Shown here piece after piece: positions 41,501-49,662 of a DNA stretch of 64,000 bases (positions are counted from its first letter, which is position 1; the number at the start of each line of letters is the position of its first letter). Position numbers and translations under genes: made by a program. The notes below the pieces were generated by a model. That model did no database searches. It was not told where the DNA came from and saw only the letters and a list, made by a program, of their open reading frames with translations. This DNA comes from Aspidiotus rigidus (Eukaryota; Arthropoda; Insecta; Hemiptera; Diaspididae). The DNA lies in NCBI GenBank assembly GCA_035079385.1, contig JAVHKY010000013.1:7376001-7440000 (forward strand), given 5' to 3'.

Positions 41501-42369
41501 GATTCTAATCATCCATTACTCACGCTCGAGAACGTTTGTAAGTAATAGACAAATTTCCTCTGACGTCATACAGATGACAAGAATACCCGTTCCGGTGTTT
41601 ATGATCTGACAAGAGTACCTGTTCTGGTGTTTTTGATTTGGTTGCTCGCATAAGAATACACGGGGAGCAAAGATCTAGGTGTAAATATACAAAAACTACG
41701 CGGTGAACGTGACGTTAAAATTAGTATTTTCAATTTAGATGGTTCCTAGAACGTGTTCATGTACTTTTGGTTATTAAGAAATGGCTTATTTCCAAATAGT
41801 AACACTTCAATCTTTGCTCCCTGTGTTATTCTTATGGGAGTCAAAAGTGTCCTAAGCCACTGTGGTAACACTGATTCCCAACTATGACGTAGGCAGGAAA
41901 TCGGTCTATACCCGACGTTTTGCATAAAAAAGGAAAATCTATACACAACCATTTGACTATATCATTCAAATTTAAGCATTGCTACCAGCGTCAGAGTGTC
42001 AAGTTGAGGTAGTAAAATAACCTCCATTCCCAAAGTATTGATTTCCATGTTTGTCCAAATTTGCGTCGTAAGCCTCTTCCTAAAATTCACGCAATATTGA
42101 CCTTACATTATTATGCATAACGTCTGCCGATCCAATGAGGGTTTAATAAAAACTTAATGTTAGCAAAATGGTCCAAAACAACAAATAAAAAGTCCGGTAT
42201 TGCTGATATTTATTAATCTATTTATTATTATTATTTTTCCTTTAAAGTAATATCTCCGCATATTGGAGGCCTTTCTGTGGCTATCGAAAAGAAAGTTATG
42301 AACTTGGCTTTGAGAAATGTCTGTGCCGCGCTGCAGGACGAAGAAATGCCAGAAGAATTAAAATTATGA
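35522..42369 (+). CDS. GRHPR: GRHPR-like glyoxylate/hydroxypyruvate reductase, copy 2, seven exons
   Basis: Exons: 35522-35607, 38652-38776, 38863-39052, 40620-40786, 40870-41034, 41409-41537 and 42248-42369. Every exon has the same length as in copy 1, again giving 984 nt (327 aa). All catalytic residues (Arg243, Glu272, His292) and the GAGRIG cofactor motif are kept. Differences from copy 1 concentrate in exons 1-3 and 7 (for example [23 protein letters not shown] and SVAIEKK). Exons 4 and 5 appear identical. Exon 6 ends in T rather than G, changing Val to Leu at its junction; the donor is still TGTAAGT. No disabling change is seen, so both copies look functional. The exon 1 donor is GTTAGA rather than GTAAGA, slightly weaker. 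Confidence 0.93.
35901..36178. mobile_element. hAT-like MITE in GRHPR copy 2 intron 1
   Basis: The left end CAGGGTGACCAGATG and the right end CCAAAGGTCACCCTA are inverses. Copy 1 lacks the segment: it reads GCACTATTATAATCATTTT where copy 2 has the element between GCACTATTAAAT and CTATTGTAATCATTTT. The ACTATT repeated on both sides is probably a decayed 8-bp target duplication. Confidence 0.7.
37438..38110. mobile_element. Inverted-repeat element in GRHPR copy 2 intron 1
   Basis: The left end AGGATATAGACCACCCTAC and the right end GTATGGTTGGTCTATATCCT are imperfect inverses. A second inverted pair (AGAGGTATTGACACG near 37465 and CGTGTCAATACCTCT near 37877) lies inside. The interior has two imperfect copies of AAATTGGGATAATGGGATAAAAATAC-type sequence near 37970-38055. 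No coding capacity was recognised. Confidence 0.55.
38113..38315. mobile_element. 203-bp foldback with near-perfect long arms
   Basis: The arms start GGGCTTTTCCAT-TCGGCGCATTG at 38113 and end with the inverse, CAATGCGCCGATATGG-AAAGCCC, at 38315. About 75 bp pair almost perfectly, including CTCCTACGTGTTATCGAAAT. TATG flanks both ends (38109-38112 and 38316-38319), consistent with a short target duplication. It has no coding capacity. Confidence 0.7.
39819..39966 (-). pseudogene. Relic of the antisense ankyrin gene in GRHPR copy 2
   Basis: About 150 bp match 31104-31250 of copy 1, encoding the repeat with [18 protein letters not shown] and the preceding [17 protein letters not shown]. The rest of the frame is deleted on both sides: the flank at 39970 resumes homology at about 32105 of copy 1, beyond the start of the ankyrin gene. 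It is non-functional, and shows that the nested gene predates the duplication. Confidence 0.85.
41050..41309. mobile_element. 260-bp MITE in GRHPR copy 2 intron 5
   Basis: The left end TCGGACCGGGCA and the right end TGCCCGGTCCAA are inverses. Imperfect pairing continues through GATCGCTAGCG and CGATGCTAGCGC. Copy 1 shows the empty site (GTGTATATAGTGAAC). The overlap between the two copies implies a 2-bp AT/TA duplication, suggesting a Tc1/mariner-type MITE. It inserted after the duplication and does not disturb splice sites. Confidence 0.85.
41548..41907. mobile_element. 360-bp inverted-repeat element in GRHPR copy 2 intron 6
   Basis: The left end GACAAATTTCCTCTGACGTC and the right end GACGTAGGCAGGAAATCGGTC are imperfect inverses. 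An internal inverted pair (AAGAATACACGGGGAGCAAA and TTTGCTCCCTGTGTTATTCT) gives long foldback potential. Copy 1 has the uninterrupted sequence GTAAGTAATACCCGACG, so the insertion follows the donor by only a few bases. A 2-3 bp AT-rich duplication is implied. Confidence 0.82.
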
Positions 42370-42520
42370 ATTATTACTTTATTTAAGAAATTCATTCCTT
42401 TTCATCAATTTATTATAATGTAACGGTATAGTGAAATATTACTTGCCGAAATCATCTGTCTTTATTATTATTAAATCAATACCATGATCATATTAATTTT
42501 AAACAAATTTTTTATTTATA

Positions 42521-42526
42521 AATAAA
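42521..42526 (+). promoter_or_regulatory. Probable poly(A) signal of GRHPR copy 2
   Basis: AATAAA is at the position equivalent to 34069-34074 in copy 1, about 150 nt after the stop. Confidence 0.45.
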
Positions 42527-42693
42527 TCGATCATTGTTCATATTTTATTCTTAATATTAATTAGTTTTTTTTTTTTTTCAATACTATCGGCCGTTTGCCG
42601 AAAAAGTTGGATAAAATATAATAAAATACGTTTTCTAATTCCTAAAATTTATATTTTTATTATAGGCTATGTCATCAAATTAGAAAAATATTC

Positions 42694-42813
42694 TCTGCAA
42701 AAACTTTTCAAAGTCTTGTCCCTCCTGATATAACTAACGGTTTACCCAGTGAACAGAAGTGGTCATTAGTAGTGGAGAACAGACCAAAAAAATTACGAAC
42801 TGCTGATAACTAA
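42694..42813 (+). CDS. C-terminal open-frame fragment at the edge of the duplication
   Basis: An open stretch of 39 codons plus stop begins exactly where homology to GRHPR copy 1 ends. Its composition looks like real protein (Pro, Trp, Arg and Lys scattered, ending KKLRTADN) and it has no start codon, so it reads as the tail of a truncated gene. Four bases after its stop codon comes ATGGACCAAG, a second small frame. Family not recognised. Confidence 0.35.
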   Translation, partial: SAKTFQSLVPPDITNGLPSEQKWSLVVENRPKKLRTADN

Positions 42814-42908
42814 AATGGACCAAGTATGGGAAACGGCGGTGGTTGAGGTTGAGCCAGCTGTAATGTTACTGTCAAAATTGTCAACCTTTATAGTATTTGA
42901 ATTCCAAG

Positions 42909-43022
42909 TTATTTTTGAGAGATTAATAGCTCCTCAAAAAGCTTATCATTCTTTTCAAAATTATTAATAATTTCCTCATTCTTCATGATAATTTGTTGCG
43001 TTAATTTCTTGGTATCGTCCAT
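42909..43022 (-). CDS. Small lysine-rich open frame (37 aa), unknown
   Basis: It starts MDDTKKLTQQIIMKN and is predicted to be helical and charged. It lies downstream, on the same strand, of the 43271-43498 frame, separated by short frames whose stops and starts nearly touch (GGATGAC, where TGA overlaps ATG). This compact arrangement is unlike the spliced neighbours. No function can be proposed. Confidence 0.3.
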   Translation of the reverse strand: MDDTKKLTQQIIMKNEEIINNFEKNDKLFEELLISQK

Positions 43023-43270
43023 TTATATAGACAAATTTATATAATTGATTCATAATCAGTGGTTTGTTGTATCTGCTTTGTCATCCTTCTTGTGTATTCT
43101 GTTTTGTTTTATTCATTGGGATAATTCCTCGAAGATAATGATTTGGTTCATTTCCTGAGAAAAATTTTTCATATTTCTTATTAAATTCTGTGAAATTTTT
43201 TACTCCCCTAGAATTTGTAGATTGACTATCACCTTTTTGTGTAGAATTAGTCTCATTCTTAACTTTTGTA

Positions 43271-43498
43271 TCACTTGCTCGTTGACTTTTGGTTCTGACA
43301 AGATTTGAATTTGTATTGATCTAAGCAATTTCTACTCGTTTCATAACTCATCTTCCTATTATTGTATGGTATTTTATGTTCTTTTAAATATTTCAGAATA
43401 GTCTTTTCAGTTATTTTATATTTTAGAGAAAAACTTCTTACACTATTTTTCTTACAGTCATATTCTTTTAATATTTTAATTAACTCGTTAGGAGTCAT
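43271..43498 (-). CDS. Lysine-rich protein with helix-turn-helix-like N-terminus, frame broken
   Basis: A 75-codon frame from the ATG at 43498. Residues 18-42 (RSFSLKYKITEKTILKYLKE and neighbours) look like a helix-turn-helix DNA-binding segment. From about 43325 the protein-like reading continues in another frame for some 70 codons to about 43106, so a small indel has probably broken a longer gene. It is intronless, strongly AT-rich and Lys/Asn/Ile-rich, unlike the flanking host exons. No family was recognised. It could derive from a DNA virus, a plasmid-like element or an uncharacterised transposon; this is inference only. Confidence 0.4.
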   Translation of the reverse strand: MTPNELIKILKEYDCKKNSVRSFSLKYKITEKTILKYLKEHKIPYNNRKMSYETSRNCLDQYKFKSCQNQKSTSK

Positions 43499-43577
43499 TT
43501 ATTTATATGAATTTATTTCTTTTTACCATAGCATACTTCCATACTTTCATACAATATTACCTTATTTCTGCACGATA

Positions 43578-43642
43578 TTACCTTACCTTACCTTACCTTA
43601 CCTTACCTTACCTTACCTTACCTCACCTCACCTCACCTCACC
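43578..43642. repeat. TTACC pentanucleotide microsatellite, grading into TCACC
   Basis: About nine perfect TTACC units are followed by four TCACC units. They lie between the divergent frames at 43498 (minus) and 43679 (plus), the place where a shared promoter or origin would sit if the island is a mobile or viral remnant. Confidence 0.9.
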
Positions 43643-43678
43643 ATACAATATAAAAAATATCAAAATTTATTCTAATAA

Positions 43679-44044
43679 ATGGAAAGTCAAATAAAGAGAT
43701 ACATGCCCTCTAAACAAGTATATATGACTTTAGATATTTATAAACATGCCAATTTTAAAAATCAGAAGTTGATAGAAACTCTATTTGAGAGGGAGGAGAA
43801 ATATAAGAAAATCATAAAATCTCAGGCTGAAAAACATAATGATAATTCTGGAATTGAAGAACTAAATAAAGTTTTTCTTCTCACAATGCAAAAATCATTG
43901 ATAGAGTCACGCCCTCTCTTTAAGTTAAATACCAATGACCTGTCAATCATACCAAATATTTGTAGAATGAACAATAAAACTCAGTTTATAAATTCTATTA
44001 CTATGATGTCACATCAACTGATAACAAAGAAACAATTCCTATAA
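43679..44044 (+). CDS. Unknown 121-aa lysine-rich protein, intronless
   Basis: A complete frame with the ATG at 43679 and TAA at 44042-44044. It begins MESQIKRYMPSKQVYMTLD and is rich in Lys, Ile and Asn, with charged helical segments (residues 30-65). No membrane segment, signal peptide or known motif is visible. It is divergent from the 43271-43498 frame across a 180-bp region containing the TTACC array. A further 59-codon stop-free, protein-like stretch follows at 44085-44264 in another frame. Origin and function unknown. Confidence 0.4.
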   Translation: MESQIKRYMPSKQVYMTLDIYKHANFKNQKLIETLFEREEKYKKIIKSQAEKHNDNSGIEELNKVFLLTMQKSLIESRPLFKLNTNDLSIIPNICRMNNKTQFINSITMMSHQLITKKQFL

Positions 44045-44084
44045 TCCAATAAGGAAACCTGAATTTTGTTTTAATTTAGGCTAG

Positions 44085-44264
44085 GAGTCATCTGAAACCT
44101 ACAAAACGTCTCCAGAAAAACCACTCCCCCTCCCTTTGCCCAAACTGCTACGAGACTATAACAGTTGTTTCTGTGATCTTTGCAAAATGCAAATTGATAT
44201 TCCGATTACTCTCAATATGATTAACCGTAATCTACAGAATCGTATTAACTCAGAGATCCTTTAA
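44085..44264 (+). CDS. Protein-like open stretch with a CxC..C motif, no start codon
   Basis: The 59 codons read cleanly after a possible acceptor (TTTAGGCTAG) and contain a Pro-rich part followed by CFCDLCKMQ and a helical tail. Because it lacks an ATG and follows the 43679 frame by 40 nt, it may be a second exon or a frameshifted continuation of that gene. It could also be chance. Confidence 0.3.
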   Translation, partial: ESSETYKTSPEKPLPLPLPKLLRDYNSCFCDLCKMQIDIPITLNMINRNLQNRINSEIL

Positions 44265-44400
44265 CCTCCGCATTGTCCATGTGCACATACATGCATTCTA
44301 ATCTATTTTGTGGGGCAGAGAACTCCGAGCTGATAAAAAGTTTGGATAAAGCGATTTTTCATATCGATTTTGATTCCCCCCCTGCTAGTTTGCCTTCCAT

Positions 44401-44680
44401 CAGAGCTGCCATGTGTACGGATTTATCCGTATTTGTACGGATTTTTGGACCCGGAAAAAAAAGTACGGATTTTTGTTAAAAAATCTGGGTTTTGTAAGGA
44501 TTTTTTTAGTTTTAACGTTCCGGAGCCAAATTATATCACTCCGGAGCCGATTTACTTTGCTCCGGAGCCGGTTTATTATGTTCCTTATTTCCTGGAAAAA
44601 ATCCGTACTTGGAAAAATCCGTATTTACGATAAGGGGAAAAAATTATCCGGATTTTTAGAAATATCACGTGGTAGCACTG
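44401..44680. mobile_element. 280-bp MITE with TCCGGAGCC tandem motif
   Basis: The left end CAGAGCTGCCATGTG and the right end CACGTGGTAGCACTG are inverses (CAG-GCT-CCA-GTG). Inside are ACGGATT/AATCCGT motifs in both orientations and three TCCGGAGCC motifs at a 21-22 bp period (about 44518-44570). CAG/CTG ends suggest hAT; the flanks CCTTCCAT and CTTCCTAG are only a partial match for a target duplication. Confidence 0.6.
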
Positions 44681-45065
44681 CTTCCTAGCGCCTTATGCTT
44701 CCTACTGATTATATTCAAAAAATCCGAATTTCTGTTCTATCTCAACTAGACTCAACAAGGAAATAGAGTCTCAAGATTTTATTAGGTAGTTTTATTTTGT
44801 GCATTATAAAAAAAAAAAAATAAGGATTTACTTGAGATGGAAATTACTCTTAATGGAAAGAGAAGTATAAGAACAAAAGTCTGAAAACAATTACCATCGA
44901 CCCGGTTTGTATCACACCATCGAGCATCTTCCTATAAAGAATTCGTTATTTGTTTTGTGTAAAACAGTCATTGAATTCATTCGGTTTTCTCCTTTTACAG
45001 ATCTACAGTATTTGTTCGTGGCACTAACTCTTTAGAAACTTTTGAGTTCACAATACTATCCCAAG

Positions 45066-47619
45066 ATGCCCCGAGAAATGATAACATTACAAATGGGCCA
45101 ATGCGGCAACCAGAGTAAGTTACTCATTTTCATTCGTGCCATACCCGTCAATTGTTGTCGAATTAATCACTGAACTTTTACTTAGTCGCATTCGAATTTT
45201 GGAAGAAATTATGCGAAGAACATGCGATTAATGCTGAAGGTATTTTGGAACCCATTGCTCAGGATGGTATCGACCGCAAAGACGTGTTCTTTTATCAAGT
45301 TCGTAAAATTCCCGTTTTCGCATCACTTTGTGTGACGTATTCTGATCGATGCCTTGAAAATTACAGGCTGACGATGAACATTACATACCACGAGCTATTC
45401 TTCTGGATTTAGAACCGAGAGTAATTAACACAATTATGAATTCGCAGTATTCGAAAGTTCGTAGTAACTAAGAAGATTAGAAAGACATACGTAGATACAT
45501 AAGGTATCTACTATACTCGAATGTATGTTTTATTGTAGTTATATAATCCTGAGAATATCTATTTGTCGAAAGACGGAGGAGGTGCCGGTAATAACTGGGC
45601 TTCTGGTTACCATCAAGGTGAAACTTTACAAGAAGAAATTTTCGATATAATCGATCGAGAAGCTGACGGAAGCGATAGCTTAGAAGTGAGTTCAATATAT
45701 CTGTTTGCATTGTCGCTGGAAAGTCGCCAGTCCAGCCATTACAATGAATACCCCAATTGATTACAGGGTTTCATTCTGTGCCATTCAATATCGGGTGGTA
45801 CTGGTTCTGGTGTCGGATCTTACATTTTGGAGAGATTATCCGACCGATATCCCAAAAAACTCATTGAAACTTACAGCGTTTTCCCGAACCAGGACGAAAT
45901 GAGGTGAGTTGAGTTTCGATCGTTTAGTATCCTCAATTTCTTGAATATCTTCAATATTGTTTTATGTGGATAATTTACAGCGATGTCGTCGTTCATCCGT
46001 ATAATTCGTTATTGACTTTGAAAAGGCTGACCGTGAACGCAGATTGCGTAGTTGTATTGGATAACACTGCGCTAAATCGTATCGCATCTGAAAGGTTGCG
46101 TATTCAGAAACCATCCTTAACGCAGATTAATGCTTTAGTTTCTACTATAATGTCAGTTTCGACGTCTATGCTTAGGTAAGCTTTCGTCGACCTGCTATGT
46201 GTTTTTTAATTGTAAATCTCGTGTAGAGAAACTCGTCCCAGATTTTTTTGTGAGCGAATATACTGGTCTTCTTCAGAATTATGAGTTTCTAAGTCAGTTC
46301 AGACATGAACCGTGTGTAAAGTAAAATGAATGAAAAATTAAGAAAAACGAGGAAAATTAAACATTTTTTTGCAGAGTAATTTTTGGGTTAGAATTCATCG
46401 AAGAATGTCGAAATGAGTTCTTTTATTTTCCATGTAAAATATTCAGAGCCATGAAAGACTTCTACTGTAAAATCACAGATAAAAAAATCGTATAAGCAGA
46501 TTTTTCACGTTATTATTTCGAATTCAAAATTTATGGTTTTTGTGACACATATAATATTTCAAGCAAATTGGCGTTTGACATTTGTTCTAAATGATTATCA
46601 GTGGGTAAACTTTTGCTCTCTTGTCGAAAATATCCATATAGTAAAACCTGTGATGATTCTCATTATAGATATCCTTCCTATATGAACAACGATTTGATCG
46701 AACTAATAGCGCCATTGATACCGACTCCACGTTTACATTTTCTTATGACCGGCTACACTCCTTTGACAAACGATCAAGAAGTCGCGTCGGTGCGCCGAAC
46801 AACAGTATTCGACGTTATGAAACGTCTCTTGCAGCCGAAAAATATGATGGTCTCGACCGCCCACGAACGAAATTCAGCTCACTGTTATTTATCCATACTA
46901 AATATTATTCAGGTAATGCCAAGGGACGATTTACGAAGTTCGTATTGAACACGATAATGTTCACAATGTTTTTACAGGGTGACGTAGACCCGTCACAAGT
47001 CAGTAACGCTTTAAAACGAATTGGCGAGAGGAAATTGGTACAGTGGATACCATGGGGACCAGCGAGTATTGACGTAGTTCTTGCCAAAAAGTCGCCTTAT
47101 GTTCAGACTGCTCATCGAGTTTCTGGTTTAATGTTAGCCAATAATACCAACATATCTTCAGTGAGTAATCACAAAGAGATTTTTGGCCTCTTCGATGACT
47201 GTTTTAGAGATTGATTCGATCGTTTTTTGATTATTGTAGTTATTTCAACGCGCTCTGGAGCAATACGATAAACTGAGGAAGCGAGAAGCTTTCTTGGAAC
47301 AATTTCGTAAAGAAGCTATGTTTCAAGATAATCTGGACGAACTAGATAATTCGAGAGAAGTTGTGCAAGAGCTGATCGACGAGTATATCGCTGCCACGAC
47401 TAAAGATTATTATTCTTGGGAATCGGTAAGTTCGCTATAACGTAAAATGCTGGAGATGGTTTGATCATTATGGACTCGTAACTCTCTGAAAAGTAAATCA
47501 CGTATTTTTCGGATCAGATTTCGCTCGCTTCTTCATCTTTGAATTAACGTCTCCAATGGAGCATTACAAAAAATCTAAATTATAATGATTTGCTTTTTCA
47601 GAAGCCGGAAAATAAGTGA
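45066..47619 (+). CDS. TUBG1: Gamma-tubulin, ten exons
   Basis: Exons: 45066-45114, 45186-45298, 45367-45456, 45539-45685, 45767-45903, 45981-46175, 46669-46912, 46978-47160, 47240-47425 and 47602-47619. They sum to 1362 nt (453 aa), the normal gamma-tubulin length. The start [17 protein letters not shown] is canonical. The GTP-binding tubulin signature GGTGSG is at 143-148. Gamma-specific blocks include [42 protein letters not shown] and [18 protein letters not shown]. Family knowledge: it is the core of the gamma-tubulin ring complex that nucleates microtubules at centrosomes and spindle poles. The C-terminus (SWESKPENK) is short and variable, as usual. No unusual residue was seen in the nucleotide-binding loop. 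The sixth intron is the longest (493 bp) and holds nothing recognised. Confidence 0.97.
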
Positions 47620-49662
47620 ATAACTCGAGAAATGTTGAATGCCCATGAAGAGAGTCCGGATTCTGCGAGCGAGAAGAAACTACTATGTAGAGCTCTCTGT
47701 TGTGGTTGTTTGGCAAACGAGCGATGGCGAAATATAATTCATAAATGATCAAATTTCACCACTGTAAGCGATTGTTGCGGGTATTTCTGAATACAAGAAA
47801 TTTTTCGGGCTTATCAAAATATTTACCATGTACTGAAGACAAGTCTATAGTATTCTTGCGTACTAATACTGTGTAAACAAACAATGAATGAACATTTTGC
47901 ATTTAAGGATTTTCTTCCTCTTATTTTATGATTTTTTCTATTATATAGAAATCTTGTTAATTTTTTATTGTACATTATTATTTTTGTATTAATTTCTATC
48001 TGCGATCAAATTAATGCGTTCTATTCAAATAAATCTAGAAGACGATGTGTTCAGAAAAATCTGATTGACTAAATAGGAAAAAAGTCTTACTTTTGACTAG
48101 GTACCTACTTTTTTCCGCGCGTTGGTTTTTCTTTTAAAGACTCGCTTCAGAGATAATATGTATCTAGAAAAAAAAATTGAAAATCGAGAAAGAAAACGAA
48201 GAATTTGTATTTCAATAAAATTAATGAGTAATTGAAGGTTAATAATTTTTCGAAGAAAAATAAAATGAGGGCCGCCGATAACGACAAAAAAAAATTACCA
48301 ATTTCATGTCACATTGTTGAATCTCAGGAGCTCCGAAAAGTTGTAAATTTCTTTAATTTTTTTCGTCCAGTTTTGCTAGGCATATTAATATAAGGAAGTA
48401 GTGATTCATGAAGAAACTCATGATGAGTGAGATGTATTTTATTTTGTAGGGAGGAGGAAAAATATAATAAAAATTGGATTAAGTAGCAAGAAAATGTAGT
48501 CGTGGTCCTGAGCGTAAATTTTTATTTCCTGATAATAAAATACGACGGTGACTTCACTTTTGAAAAGTCCTAATAACTTGATTAGATCAAACGCCTTGTA
48601 TGTTAAATTAATAGATGAGATACTTATTGGCAAGATTGCCAGTCGAGCTGTCTCGGAAAAACGTCTGTATCCGGATGGTAGCGACGTGAATGGACTGAAG
48701 AAAATTTTTCGTTTGAATTTCCGCGTGCAAATGACCTCGTCCTCGCTCAGGGACTTGAAAAAACCATAACGTCGACTGTCGGATTATGATGTCATTTCAT
48801 TTCTGTTAGCTGCAGAAGAGGGAATGAAAAAAACTTGGAGGTCGAACTGTCATAGAGAACAAGAAGGGGAAGGGGCCGCTCCGAGCTTCATACAGAAACG
48901 TATACTGTTTACGTCTGGGGACGTTATTTCAGCGTGCGGATTCGTAGGAATTAAAAAAATTCTTCTAAAAGAGATTCAGTTGAGACAGACTTTGTTTTAA
49001 GCTTTACAAAGGAATGGAAACTGTCTACGCGTGAATTGTGATACCATTAGTTTGAAAAAATTGTTCGCTGAAATACATTCAGAGAAAAGTTCGATGAAAT
49101 TTCGAACACTGACTCGTTATTTCTATCCCGCAATTTTCTTTTTTACTCATCTTTAGCGGGTGTTTCATTGTTGAGACAACTCAATGTTCGTACCAGAACG
49201 GTCAGAGGACATCCATCAAAAAAACTCCATACAAAGGAATTTTATCTAGTCTACACATTGAAAGAAAGAAAAAATTTAATAAGAAAAAAAAATCGCTATC
49301 AGTAGATTTGAGATGCAATTTACAGGAACTAACCGCATAGGTTTATAAAAATCACTTTAATAAAATCACGAAAGAGCTAAAAAACGTTCAAAAGTCTTAA
49401 TCACTATCAGTCGAGGTACATTTTGTAAAATAATTTTTATACAGTCCTATTTACATGAAACAACTTGAGATGCGAAAGAAAAATGAGTATCAAGAGTCGA
49501 GTGAATCACTCACCCCATACCATATAGAAATGAAACAGGGTCATAAACGCCTATAGGAACTGGTTCCTTCGAGAAAACTCCGAACTATTGAATTCCACTC
49601 CGCCTCGAATATCCTTCTCGCGACTAGAACAACTGTAATGTTAATCGTGCACTAGTAAAATT
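47620..49662. other. Gamma-tubulin to CYP307 intergenic region (convergent)
   Basis: 3' flanks of two convergent genes. AATAAA at 48028-48033 is a candidate poly(A) signal for gamma-tubulin. No exon or inverted-repeat element was recognised in the 2 kb. Short frames at + 48548-48769 and - 48439-48633 look like chance. Confidence 0.45.

Larger units (their letters stand above)
35325..42695. repeat. Tandem segmental duplication, right unit
   Basis: Homologous to 27695-34240 in the same orientation. It is longer because intron 1 is about 1.4 kb larger and introns 5 and 6 carry two inverted-repeat insertions. Intron 3 is shorter because most of the antisense ankyrin gene is missing. Homology stops abruptly at about 42695, where the unusual open-frame island begins. 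Confidence 0.92.

Noticed and set aside
43362..43694. Plus-strand frame encoding LPYLTLPYLT repeats
   Set aside because: It is simply the translation of the TTACC/TCACC microsatellite and lies antisense to a more protein-like frame.
48439..48769. Small frames on both strands in the gamma-tubulin/CYP307 interval
   Set aside because: No homology, overlapping on opposite strands, no splice-linked partners.
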